Assembly: GCA_045577755.1 (NCBI GenBank)
Contig: JAZNJA010000063.1
Span: forward strand, 1-17,656
Reading direction: 5' to 3'
Length of the DNA: 17,656 nt
From: CAMEON01 sp045577755
GTDB lineage: Bacteria; Bacillota; Clostridia; Oscillospirales; CAG-272
The notes under the pieces were generated by a model. It worked only from the letters and a program-made list of their open reading frames with translations. It was not told the DNA's origin and ran no database searches. Of this stretch, positions 6,821-13,444 are shown piece by piece. Within the stretch, counting starts at the first letter, position 1; each line of letters starts with the position of its first letter. Both the position numbers and the translations under genes were made by a program.

Positions 6821-8395
6821 ATGAAATCAACCCAAACCGAGAAGGCCGAGCGGCTCTTTACCGCCCTCGGGGATCTCGACCCCAAGACCGTGGCCTCGGC
6901 CGCGGCGTATACACCCAAAACCGCGGAAGCCGCACGCAAGGGAAGCGGCCGCCGCATTCTGACGGCTGTCCTGGTCGCCACCCTGTGCCTCTGCCTCGTG
7001 ACCGTCACCGTCTTCGCCGCCGTCCCCTCCCTGCGGCGTATGCTCAACCTCCCCTTCCTCAGCGAGGGAGGCCGACAGGACACCGTCCCCGAGGGCTGGG
7101 TGGGGATCTACACCGTGGAGGACCTGGACAATATCCGAGGCGACCTCGACGGTAAGTATATCCTGATGAACGATCTGACCTTCGCCGATGGGGCGTCCCC
7201 CTTCGACCCCATCGGCACCCGTCAGGAGCCCTTTACGGGGCAGTTTGACGGCAACGGACACGTGATCCGGGGGCTTACCATTGAGGTGGAGCAGGAGACG
7301 CCCGAGATCAAGGTCAGCGAGCAGACCGTGAACGGTGTACTCCACTCCTATACCTATCATGATGTGAAGCCGACCATTTACAACATTGAAACACAAAAGG
7401 TCAAGCCCGTATGGGCAGGCCTGTTCGGCTACTGCGGCGGGGAGTACGCCGTGGAGACCCCTTACCTCGGTATGATTTCTAATCTGGGTATCGAGGGGGC
7501 TCATATGACCGTAACCAATGCTTCCTCTGCTTGTATAGGCTTTATCGCAGGCCGTGCTACCTATCTGGCAGGATGCTACGTCAAGGACTCTACCATCTCC
7601 ATCAGCGGGTACAACCGCGGTGAGGCGGATAAAGCCGCCGTAGATATCAAGGTGGGCGGTCTGATCGGTGACGCGGATCTGGTGGATAGCTGTTATACGC
7701 AGAACATCAACGTGACAGCTACGAATTTTGACGAGCTGGACACGACGCCCTACAACTTCTTCATGGGCGGCCTTGCGGGAGAGGCCTACACCGTGATCAC
7801 CTCTTACGCCGAGTCCTTTGCCGTGAACACAGACACGGATCAGCTCACGGCGGGGGATCTGTGGGGACACGTCAATCTGATTCATGATATTATGACCGAA
7901 AGTCAGTACGAGGAGGTCTACGGGCGGTACTACCGTGCGATCTACGGAATGAGTGAGAATGACCCTCTGCCCCCTTACTGGAAGACCCCCGAGAATAGTC
8001 CTGTTTACGACGATGACGCTTTCCTTTGCCGCAAATTTACGAGATGGTATATTGATAAGACTCTGAGCGAAATGGTGGATCTCGGTTTTGATTTCGAGAA
8101 CATGGATCCCGCGTTTCTCATGGGTGAGTTCAGTCCCGAGATGGTCATGTATTTCCGAGATCCGACCCAGACCCTGGAGGAGCTTGTGACATTTGAGGAT
8201 CAGATCATCCAAAAGATCGGAGCCGAAAAGCTCTGTGAGATCATGACCTGCAACAACCGCAAGGTGGGCCCCCTGGACTGCTACACCCTCGACCCCGAGG
8301 CTTCCTACAAAAAGTCCGACTTCGCCGAGTTCAACTTTGACACCATCTGGAAGATGAAGGACGGCCGCCCCGTACTCCGCATTTTTGAAGAGTAA
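6821..8395 (+). CDS. Single-pass membrane protein with GLUG-type repeats, probable anti-sigma/sensor partner
   Basis: A 524-residue protein. Residues 1-45 are cytoplasmic and include RLFTALGDLDPKTVASAA; a membrane helix follows at about 46-66; the rest is predicted outside. The outer part begins with a GLUG-like unit at about 92-155 (YTVEDLDNI, YILMNDLTF, FDPIG, FTGQFDGNGHVIRGL), continues with AGLFGY, VGGLIGDA and MGGLAGEA turns, and ends with a WKMKDGRPVLR block typical of such repeat proteins. Between them, at about residues 385-470, is an acidic helical-looking insert I do not recognise. GLUG repeats occur in bacterial surface proteins, often adhesins or IgA-protease-like proteins. From the operon and topology I infer that the N-terminus holds the sigma factor at the membrane and the outer part senses a ligand; neither is proven. 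AAAGGAG at 6807-6813 sets the ATG. Bases about 7330-8250 are visibly less GC-rich than the flanks. Confidence 0.75.
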   Translation: MKSTQTEKAERLFTALGDLDPKTVASAAAYTPKTAEAARKGSGRRILTAVLVATLCLCLVTVTVFAAVPSLRRMLNLPFLSEGGRQDTVPEGWVGIYTVEDLDNIRGDLDGKYILMNDLTFADGASPFDPIGTRQEPFTGQFDGNGHVIRGLTIEVEQETPEIKVSEQTVNGVLHSYTYHDVKPTIYNIETQKVKPVWAGLFGYCGGEYAVETPYLGMISNLGIEGAHMTVTNASSACIGFIAGRATYLAGCYVKDSTISISGYNRGEADKAAVDIKVGGLIGDADLVDSCYTQNINVTATNFDELDTTPYNFFMGGLAGEAYTVITSYAESFAVNTDTDQLTAGDLWGHVNLIHDIMTESQYEEVYGRYYRAIYGMSENDPLPPYWKTPENSPVYDDDAFLCRKFTRWYIDKTLSEMVDLGFDFENMDPAFLMGEFSPEMVMYFRDPTQTLEELVTFEDQIIQKIGAEKLCEIMTCNNRKVGPLDCYTLDPEASYKKSDFAEFNFDTIWKMKDGRPVLRIFEE

Positions 8396-8409
8396 ATCCC
8401 TCCCCCTTC

Positions 8410-8442
8410 GGAGCCGTTGCCTGCGGGCGGCGGCTCCTTTTT
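8410..8442 (+). terminator. Terminator of ECF module 1
   Basis: GGAGCCG (8410-8416) pairs with CGGCTCC (8431-8437), followed by TTTTTT-like sequence (8438-8442). It starts 15 bases after the stop codon. Confidence 0.85.
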
Positions 8443-8488
8443 GGGTGAAAATTTCTCTCCCCATCTCCGAAAAAATCCCGAAAAAATG

Positions 8489-8517
8489 TTGAAAAAAATC
8501 CCGATCTGTGTTATAAT
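8489..8517 (+). promoter_or_regulatory. Sigma-A promoter of the DUF1846 gene
   Basis: TTGAAA (8489-8494), 17 bases, TATAAT (8512-8517), about 57 bases before the ATG at 8574. A second TATAAT lies at 8530-8535 without a matching -35. Confidence 0.8.
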
Positions 8518-8573
8518 ACAAGGTGTGTTTTATAATAGCCATGGGTATGGCATAAGAATACGGGGGTGATTTG

Positions 8574-10082
8574 ATGCAAACAGAATCCAAGACCGCGGGC
8601 CTGCGCGAGGGCTTTTCCAACGAGGAATACATCCGTCTCCAGTCCGCCAAGATCCGCGAGCGGATCGAGACCTTTGGCGGCAAGCTCTACATGGAGTTCG
8701 GCGGGAAGCTCTTTGACGATTTCCACGCCTCCCGCGTCCTGCCCGGCTTCAAGCCCGACAGTAAGCTCCAGATGCTCTGCGCCCTGAAGGATCAGGCCGA
8801 GGTGGTCATCTGCATCAACGCCGCCGATATCGAGAACAACAAGTACCGCGGGGATCTGGGCATCACCTATGACCGCGAGGTCATGCGCCTCATCGACAGC
8901 TTCCGCCAGGTGGGGCTGTACGTGGGAAGCGTGGTCATGACCCGCTACACAGGCCAGCACGCCGCCGACGCCTTCAAGAAGACCATGGAGGCCCTGGGGG
9001 TGAAGGTCTACCGCCACTTCAATATCGAGAACTACCCCAAGGACGTGGCCCGCATCGTCAGCGAGGAGGGGTTTGGCCGCAACGATTACATCGAGACCAC
9101 CCGCTCCCTGGTGGTGGTCACCGCTCCCGGCCCCGGCAGCGGCAAGATGGCCACCTGCCTGTCCCAACTCTATCATGAGCACAAGCGGGGCATGACCTCG
9201 GGCTACGCCAAGTTCGAGACCTTCCCCGTGTGGAACCTGCCCATCAATCACCCCGTTAACCTGGCCTACGAGGCCGCTACCGCCGACCTGGGTGACAACA
9301 ACCTGATCGACCCCTACCACCTGGAGGCCTACGGCAAGGTAGCCGTCAACTACAACCGCGACGTGGAGATCTTCCGCGTTCTGCAGGCCATCATGACCCG
9401 CATCTTCGGCACCTGCCCCTACAAGAGCCCTACCGACATGGGCGTCAACCAGGCGGGCAACGCCATCTACGACGACGGGGCCGTCTGCGAGGCCTCCAAG
9501 CAGGAGATACTTCGCCGCTATTACAAGACAGCCTGCGCCCACTGTAAGGGCAACGCCGACAAGACCGAGCTGCAGAAGATCGAGCTGCTTCTGGACGAGG
9601 CGGGTATCACCGCCGCCGACCGTCCCACCGTGGCCGCCGCTCGCGCCGTGGCCGACCGCACGGGGACTCCCGCCGTGGCCATCCAGCTCCCCGACGGACA
9701 TATCGTCACGGGCAAGACCTCCGAGCTCCTGGGCGCCTCCTCAGCGGCTCTGCTCAACGCTCTGAAGTACCTCGCCCGCATTCCCGACAAGATCGACCTC
9801 ATCTCCCCCGAGGTCATCGCCCCCATCCAGCACCTCAAGGTGGAGCACCTGGGCTCCAAGAACCCCCGTATGCACACCGACGAGCTGCTGGTCGCCCTCT
9901 CCATCTGCGCCGTCACCGACGAGTACGCCTCCCTGGCCATGGAGGAGCTGAACAACCTTCGCGGCAGTCAGATCCACTCCACCGTCATCCTGGCCCACGC
10001 CGACGACAAGCTCTTCGGCAAGCTGGGGACCTACGTCACCTGCGAGCCTGTGTTCGAGGAGAAGAAGCTGTTCCACGGATAA
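8574..10082 (+). CDS. DUF1846 (UPF0371) family protein
   Basis: A 502-residue soluble protein of the conserved DUF1846/UPF0371 family, whose biochemical role is not settled to my knowledge. Recognisable blocks are the N-terminal GFSNEEYIRLQSAKI, KLYMEFGGKL, INAADIENNK.RGDLGITYD, a P-loop-like APGPGSGKMATC at residues 184-195 that suggests nucleotide binding, FPVWNLPINHPVNLAYEAATADL, and a C-terminal alpha/beta part. Full length is about normal for the family. The start is the ATG at 8574, behind GGGGGTGAT at 8562-8570; a TTG directly before it (8571) is unlikely to be used. It has its own promoter and terminator and so is probably monocistronic. It has no signal peptide or membrane helix. Codon use matches the rest of the chromosome. 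Confidence 0.88.
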   Translation: MQTESKTAGLREGFSNEEYIRLQSAKIRERIETFGGKLYMEFGGKLFDDFHASRVLPGFKPDSKLQMLCALKDQAEVVICINAADIENNKYRGDLGITYDREVMRLIDSFRQVGLYVGSVVMTRYTGQHAADAFKKTMEALGVKVYRHFNIENYPKDVARIVSEEGFGRNDYIETTRSLVVVTAPGPGSGKMATCLSQLYHEHKRGMTSGYAKFETFPVWNLPINHPVNLAYEAATADLGDNNLIDPYHLEAYGKVAVNYNRDVEIFRVLQAIMTRIFGTCPYKSPTDMGVNQAGNAIYDDGAVCEASKQEILRRYYKTACAHCKGNADKTELQKIELLLDEAGITAADRPTVAAARAVADRTGTPAVAIQLPDGHIVTGKTSELLGASSAALLNALKYLARIPDKIDLISPEVIAPIQHLKVEHLGSKNPRMHTDELLVALSICAVTDEYASLAMEELNNLRGSQIHSTVILAHADDKLFGKLGTYVTCEPVFEEKKLFHG

Positions 10083-10089
10083 TGAAGAC

Positions 10090-10135
10090 AAAAAGGACGA
10101 GCCACCCCATCAGGGGCGACTCGTTCTTTGTTTTG
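10090..10135 (+). terminator. Terminator downstream of the DUF1846 gene (probably bidirectional)
   Basis: GGACGAG (10095-10101) pairs with CTCGTTC, with an inner CCCC/GGGG stem (10104-10107 and 10113-10116), followed by TTTGTTTTGTT. On the minus strand it follows the zinc-ribbon gene remnant. It resembles the terminator at 10964-11000 in its AAAAGGACGAG start. Confidence 0.75.
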
Positions 10136-10138
10136 TTG

Positions 10139-10277
10139 TCATTCCTCCCACGGGGAGAACAGGGTACACCCCTGCTTTCGGAACAGGGTGATCATTTCCC
10201 GCAGGTGGGCGGGGGTCAGCTCCAGCCTCTTTCCCAGACAGGCGGGGCAGAGGAGGCGGGTGGTCTTCTTGTCCACC
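10139..10277 (-). pseudogene. 3' remnant of a zinc-ribbon protein gene
   Basis: The minus strand encodes 45 in-frame codons ending in TGA (10141-10139) that match residues 37-81 of the intact 84-residue protein at 11010-11264, including the CPAC pair and the LTPAHLREMITLF helix. The first half of the gene, with the CAEC pair, is missing, and sequence homology stops abruptly at 10277. Over 136 bp there are five differences from the intact copy and no gaps. Four are synonymous and one changes Ala to Glu. There is no ribosome site, so it is unlikely to be translated. It ends three residues earlier than the intact copy. Confidence 0.85.
10142..10277. repeat. Direct repeat, left copy (partner 11022-11157)
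   Basis: 136 bp, 131 identical to 11022-11157 (offset exactly 880), no gaps. It ends sharply after GTCCACC. The two copies flank an AT-rich insert with an XRE regulator and a 52-codon gene. Confidence 0.92.
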
Positions 10278-10327
10278 GGTCCGTTATCACAAAAAGATAG
10301 CAGAGTTTTTATTGTATTATGCTGTAA

Positions 10328-10534
10328 TTATTTATGATAGGTAGGGTCATCGGTTCGTTCCAAAAGATAATCAATGGATACATGGAAATAATCCGCTATA
10401 CGAATGAGAGTTGCATAATCGGCTTCGCGTTCTCCAGTTTCATATCGGCTGATACTGTTTTGATTCAAATTTAAATCCATAGCCAATTTTAACTGTGATA
10501 TTTTTCGCTGCTTTCTTAATTCTTTTAACCGCAT
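10328..10534 (-). CDS. XRE-family helix-turn-helix repressor, small
   Basis: A 68-residue protein that is nearly all one Cro/CI-type (HTH_3) domain: LKELRKQRKISQLKLA as helices 1-2, NLNQNSISRYETGER as the recognition helix and following turn, then TLIRIADYFHVSIDYLLERTDD. There is no sensor or oligomerisation domain beyond this. The ATG at 10534 is chosen because GGAGG lies at 10539-10543; a longer frame from a TTG at 10552 lacks a site. It is divergent from the 52-codon gene at 10704. A palindrome lies between them over the promoters, so autorepression and control of the neighbour are likely. The gene is clearly AT-rich compared with the rest of the window, which suggests acquisition by transfer. 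No clear terminator follows it. Confidence 0.88.
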   Translation of the reverse strand: MRLKELRKQRKISQLKLAMDLNLNQNSISRYETGEREADYATLIRIADYFHVSIDYLLERTDDPTYHK

Positions 10535-10561
10535 TTTTCCTCCAAAACGCAAAAGAAACTC

Positions 10562-10590
10562 TTGACAATATTATACCAATGTGGTATAAT
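10562..10590 (+). promoter_or_regulatory. Consensus promoter of the 52-codon gene
   Basis: TTGACA (10562-10567), 17 bases, TATAAT (10585-10590) with TGG just before it (extended -10). Both boxes match the consensus fully, so without repression this should be a very strong promoter. The transcript would have a leader of about 105 bases before the ATG at 10704. Confidence 0.88.
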
Positions 10591-10591
10591 A
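10569..10591. promoter_or_regulatory. Palindromic operator overlapping divergent promoters
   Basis: The arms TATTATACCA (10569-10578) and TGGTATAATA (10582-10591) are perfectly inverted, 10 bp each, around ATG. The palindrome places an extended -10, TGGTATAAT, on both strands: at 10582-10590 for the plus-strand gene and at 10578-10570 for the repressor gene on the minus strand. The minus-strand promoter lacks a good -35. This is the natural binding site for the adjacent XRE protein. Confidence 0.75.
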
Positions 10592-10595
10592 AAAA

Positions 10596-10612
10596 TATCC
10601 CGTAATGGGATA
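10596..10612. promoter_or_regulatory. Second small palindrome at the expected transcription start
   Basis: TATCCC (10596-10601), five bases, GGGATA (10607-10612). It lies about where transcription of the 52-codon gene should begin. It could be a second operator or a 5' hairpin. Further into the leader AGACAT (10646-10651) and ATGTCT (10667-10672) can also pair. Confidence 0.45.
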
Positions 10613-10703
10613 AGTGGCTTGCATAACTGAGGAAATGGACAAAAAAGACATTTTTTACAATTAATCATGTCTATTCAGTGATAAACTTTAAGGGGGAAAA
10701 GAA

Positions 10704-10862
10704 ATGAAAACTTACACAATTCGTTTTAAGTATTCGAGAGATGGTAAGAGTTGGATTGGTACCAGTAAAAGCGTTAAAGCTACATCTGATAGTGGAGCAA
10801 TTGCTCAAATCCGTAGTTCCTATGACTATGTAAAGGATATTTCGATTATATCCGTTCGTTAA
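10704..10862 (+). CDS. Small protein of 52 residues, function unknown
   Basis: The ATG at 10704 is preceded by AAGGGGG (10690-10696) at about seven bases and ends with TAA at 10860-10862. The product has the pattern of beta strand (KTYTIRFKY), turn (SRDGKSW), strand (GTSKSVKATS), helix (DSGAIAQIRSSY), strand (KDISIISVR), as in a very small alpha/beta domain, basic overall and without cysteines, signal peptide or membrane segment. I do not recognise a named family. Its consensus promoter, real ribosome site, tight terminator at 10897-10946 and divergent repressor all argue that it is a real expressed gene. It could be a mobile-element accessory protein, an antirepressor or part of a toxin-antitoxin-like pair; none of these is shown. 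Confidence 0.72.
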   Translation: MKTYTIRFKYSRDGKSWIGTSKSVKATSDSGAIAQIRSSYDYVKDISIISVR

Positions 10863-10896
10863 TCGAGAGTGATACTCTTCAGTTATGGTTGCTACT

Positions 10897-10946
10897 GAAA
10901 AAAAGCTATTGCTTGAAGATTTCCTCTTTGAGCAATAGCTTTTTTC
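10897..10946 (+). terminator. Terminator of the 52-codon gene (bidirectional in form)
   Basis: AGCTATTGCT (10904-10913) and AGCAATAGCT (10931-10940) form a perfect stem flanked by GAAAAAA on the left and TTTTTTC on the right. It starts 35 bases after the stop codon. Confidence 0.88.
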
Positions 10947-10963
10947 AATTATTAATGTTAAGG

Positions 10964-11000
10964 AAAAGGACGAGTCTACCTAACGGCGGATTCGTCCTTC
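10964..11000 (-). terminator. Terminator of the zinc-ribbon gene
   Basis: AAGGACGA (10966-10973) pairs with TCGTCCTT (10992-10999). On the minus strand it is followed by TTCC and lies about ten bases beyond the stop codon. The T run is short. Confidence 0.6.
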
Positions 11001-11009
11001 TTTGCACAT

Positions 11010-11264
11010 TTACGTCATGTCTTCCTCCCACGGCGAAAACAGGGTACACCCCTGCTTGCGGAAGAGGGTGATCATTTCCCGCAGGTGGGCGGGGGTCAGC
11101 GCCAGCCTCTTTCCCAGACAGGCGGGGCAGAGGAGGCGGGTGGTCTTCTTGTCCACCAGCTTGTAGTTGAGGGCGGCCTCATCCCCCGTCATGGGGGCGT
11201 CGCACTCGGCGCAGTATTCGTCGGCGGGGCGGGCCGCCACGACGGGCTTTCGGTAGAACTCCAT
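11010..11264 (-). CDS. Small zinc-ribbon-like protein
   Basis: An 84-residue protein with two cysteine pairs, C18-x2-C21 (CAEC) and C46-x2-C49 (CPAC), the spacing of a zinc ribbon. The second half has a helical LTPAHLREMITLFRKQGC segment with a fifth Cys73. No enzyme motif is seen; such proteins may bind nucleic acid or protein, but no specific role is known to me. The ATG at 11264 lies three bases after the stop codon of the alpha-galactosidase gene (TGATCCATG) and has no strong ribosome site, so translation is probably coupled. A truncated near-identical copy of its last half lies 880 bases away at 10139-10277, on the far side of the XRE insert. Base composition matches the chromosome, not the insert. 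Confidence 0.75.
   Translation of the reverse strand: MEFYRKPVVAARPADEYCAECDAPMTGDEAALNYKLVDKKTTRLLCPACLGKRLALTPAHLREMITLFRKQGCTLFSPWEEDMT
11022..11157. repeat. Direct repeat, right copy (partner 10142-10277)
   Basis: This copy lies inside the intact zinc-ribbon gene. It differs from the left copy at five of 136 positions. Confidence 0.92.
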
Positions 11265-11267
11265 GGA

Positions 11268-12410
11268 TCAGTACTTCTTGCGGTCGCGGACGAACCTGGC
11301 GCGGAAGATCTTGCAGGAGTGACCGGGGACAGCCACGAACAGGTCGTCCTTCTTGGGGGCGATGGTCTCCCCCGTGATGACGTCGGTCAGGGCCAGCTTG
11401 ACACCCGCGTTCACGGGTACGCCCAGCTCGGCGAAGGTGATCTCGGCGTAGTGGGGATCCTGATGGAGGTTGAAGACACCGATGGCGAACTCCCCGTCGG
11501 CCAGATGGCGGACAAAGACGGTGTAGCCGTTGTTCTCGCATACCTTGTAGGGGGGACGGCACTCGGGATCCTGGTTGAGGCGGATCAGCTCCTTGTGCTG
11601 GAGCAGGGCGCGGTACTCCTCACCCACCTTGCGGAGATCCGCGCCCATCATGAGGGGAGCGGCGCAGAAGCACCAGTAGGCGAACTGCATCTCGTACTCG
11701 CCGTAGGTGTTGCAGTTGGCATCACCCACGTTGCCCTGACCGCCCATGCCCACGGTCAGCATATCCATGTCGTTGAAGCAGCCCGCTGCGTTGGCGTTGA
11801 AGTTGCCCATCTGGCTCTTCATGATGCCCGCGGTGGAGGGGAAGTTATCCCAGATATCCCCGGTGGAGCGGTACATATGAGCGCCCACGCTCCGCATCCA
11901 GTTCCAGGGCTCCTGTACGCCCCAGTTGCAGGCCGAGAACAGGATATCCCGACCCGAGGCGCGGAGAGCCTGGGCCATGGTCAGGTAGCGGTGCTGGCAG
12001 TTGGCGAAGGAGGGGAAGTAGCAGAAATCGTACTTCAAAAAGTCCACGCCCCAGGAGGCGAAGGTGCGGGCGTCCTGATACTCATGGTCGAAGGAGGCGG
12101 GGTAGCCGGCGCAGGTGCGGATACCGGCGCAGGAGTACATACCGAACTTCAAGCCCTTGGAGTGGATGTAGTCGCCCACGTACTTCATGCCGTGGGGGAA
12201 CTTCTCGGGATCGGCCACCAGGTTGCCGTTCTCGTCCCGCTCGCGAAGGGACCAGCAGTCGTCGATGACCACATATTTGTAGCCCGCGTCGCGGTAGCCT
12301 TTTTCGGCCATGACGTCGGCCATCTCCAGGACCATCTGCTCGCCTATGTCGGGGCCGAAGGTGTTCCAGGTGTTGAAGCCCATAGGGGGCGTTTTTGCGA
12401 GGATTGCCAT
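11268..12410 (-). CDS. GH27-family alpha-galactosidase, cytosolic
   Basis: A 380-residue glycoside hydrolase with the GH27 (clan GH-D) signature: TPPMGFNTWN near the N-terminus, YVVIDDCW at about 46-53, and GLKFGMYSCAG with AGYPASFDHEY. KYDFC carries the expected nucleophile Asp128 and TGDIWDNF the expected acid/base Asp188 (aligned by motif with rice GH27 enzymes). NDMDML follows. A C-terminal beta domain covers about residues 290-380. The family removes terminal alpha-D-galactose (some members N-acetylgalactosamine) with retention. No signal peptide is present, so it should act on imported oligosaccharides. AAAAGGAG at 12420-12427 supports the ATG at 12410. It is followed after three bases by the zinc-ribbon gene. 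No clear promoter is seen between it and tmk, where a MITE-like element lies. Confidence 0.9.
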   Translation of the reverse strand: MAILAKTPPMGFNTWNTFGPDIGEQMVLEMADVMAEKGYRDAGYKYVVIDDCWSLRERDENGNLVADPEKFPHGMKYVGDYIHSKGLKFGMYSCAGIRTCAGYPASFDHEYQDARTFASWGVDFLKYDFCYFPSFANCQHRYLTMAQALRASGRDILFSACNWGVQEPWNWMRSVGAHMYRSTGDIWDNFPSTAGIMKSQMGNFNANAAGCFNDMDMLTVGMGGQGNVGDANCNTYGEYEMQFAYWCFCAAPLMMGADLRKVGEEYRALLQHKELIRLNQDPECRPPYKVCENNGYTVFVRHLADGEFAIGVFNLHQDPHYAEITFAELGVPVNAGVKLALTDVITGETIAPKKDDLFVAVPGHSCKIFRARFVRDRKKY

Positions 12411-12442
12411 AATGTAAGTCTCCTTTTCGGATAATAGAATTC

Positions 12443-12722
12443 AAATTTGGGCTCGGCGATTCAATTCGTAATTCGTAATGCGTAATTCGTAATGAAGGTA
12501 ACATTTTGCCGTTGGCAAAATGTGATCATATGGTAAGGGGAAGATCATCTCGCTCAATATGGCGAAATCCCCTTTGATGGATAACAAATTTTCAAAAACA
12601 GGACTTCTTTTGCATTACCAAATGATTGGCTTTCGCTTTACCGAAGGGCTTCCTCAATTACGAATTACGAATTACGCATTACGAATTACGAATTGGGGCG
12701 AAGCCCGACAAAGCCCAATTTA
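12443..12722. mobile_element. MITE-like inverted-repeat element
   Basis: About 280 bp with no coding frame of its own. The ends are inverted (AAATTTGGGCT at 12443-12453; AGCCCAATTT at 12712-12721, one base of difference). Inside them is a 31-bp perfect inverted pair, 12463-12493 and 12664-12694, built of repeated AATTCGTAATTCGTAATGCG-type heptamers. The centre has a perfect hairpin ACATTTTGCC-GTT-GGCAAAATGT (12501-12523) and an AAGGGGA/TCCCCTT pair. The right end contains the tmk stop codon TAA (12722-12720). The element fills the 309-base gap between tmk and the alpha-galactosidase gene. No transposase is present, so it would have to be mobilised in trans. Confidence 0.75.
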
Positions 12723-13370
12723 CGCCTTTTTCGCCCCCCGTATGGTCTCATAAGCCCCCCAGATCCTCTCGGCGACCTCCTCCACCGTCCCCGCCGCGTT
12801 GACGGTCAGGATGAGATCCCGATCCTTCAGGTATTCGGTGACGCGGGCAAATCGGGCGCGGATCTTTTCCTGCTGGGCGACCGTCTCGTAGATCTCCAGC
12901 TCGTCGGTGGTGCGGCCTGCGCGGATGCGGGCCATGCTGTCCTCGGGGTCCATGTCCAGAAGGATGGCACCGTCGGGCCTCTTGATATGGGGGCAGTCCA
13001 GGTTCATGCGGGCCACCCACTCAAAGTTATCCCCCTGCCCCTGGTAGGCCATGGAGGCGTAGTAGTAGCGGTCGGAGATGACGGTCTTGCCCTCGGAAAG
13101 CCACCCCTCGATCTCGGTGTTGTGGCCGATGCGGTCCAGGAGGAACAGCGCGGCCATACGGGAATTATTGGCGGGCTCCTTGCCCGACAGGGCGCGGCGG
13201 AGGGCCTGACCGTCGGGGGAGGTGGAGGGCTCGCAGGTCAGCACCGTTTCCATGCCGAGGGAATTGAGCCTCTCGCAGAGCAGGCGCATCTGGGTGGTCT
13301 TGCCCGTGCCGTCCATGCCGTCGAAGACGATGAACAGGGGGGTCTGGTTTTCTGTATGTGTAGCGGACAT
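12720..13370 (-). CDS. tmk: Thymidylate (dTMP) kinase
   Basis: A 216-residue nucleoside monophosphate kinase that phosphorylates dTMP to dTDP with ATP, an essential step to dTTP. The P-loop is GMDGTGKTT (residues 18-26) after the strand LFIVFD. The DRYYYASMAYQG block is the typical substrate-binding DR(Y/F) motif with the AYQ sequence. The lid region is around RAGRTTDELE. The ATG at 13370 is chosen because GGAGG lies five bases upstream (13376-13380); the longer frame to 13418 has no site and would add 16 residues with no counterpart in the family. The stop codon lies within the terminal repeat of the MITE-like element, so the last few residues (RGAKKA) may not be ancestral. Confidence 0.93.
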   Translation of the reverse strand: MSATHTENQTPLFIVFDGMDGTGKTTQMRLLCERLNSLGMETVLTCEPSTSPDGQALRRALSGKEPANNSRMAALFLLDRIGHNTEIEGWLSEGKTVISDRYYYASMAYQGQGDNFEWVARMNLDCPHIKRPDGAILLDMDPEDSMARIRAGRTTDELEIYETVAQQEKIRARFARVTEYLKDRDLILTVNAAGTVEEVAERIWGAYETIRGAKKA

Positions 13371-13444
13371 GATGGCCTCCAAAATCATGAGTATGTAATG
13401 ATCCGGTCGGTATAGCAAATTTGGGTTTGTCTAACTGTTTTTTG

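Noticed and set aside
6827..9701. Long minus-strand frames at 6827-8683 and 8511-9701
   Set aside because: They are antisense to the GLUG protein and DUF1846 genes, cross a promoter and terminator, and show no recognisable domain.
10328..10862. Classical toxin-antitoxin pair
   Set aside because: The genes are divergent rather than in one operon and the 52-residue product matches no toxin or antitoxin family I recognise; kept only as a possibility.
12463..12694. CRISPR-like or telomere-like repeat from the AATTCGT units
   Set aside because: The units are tandem and contained in two inverted arms of one element, with no spacers.
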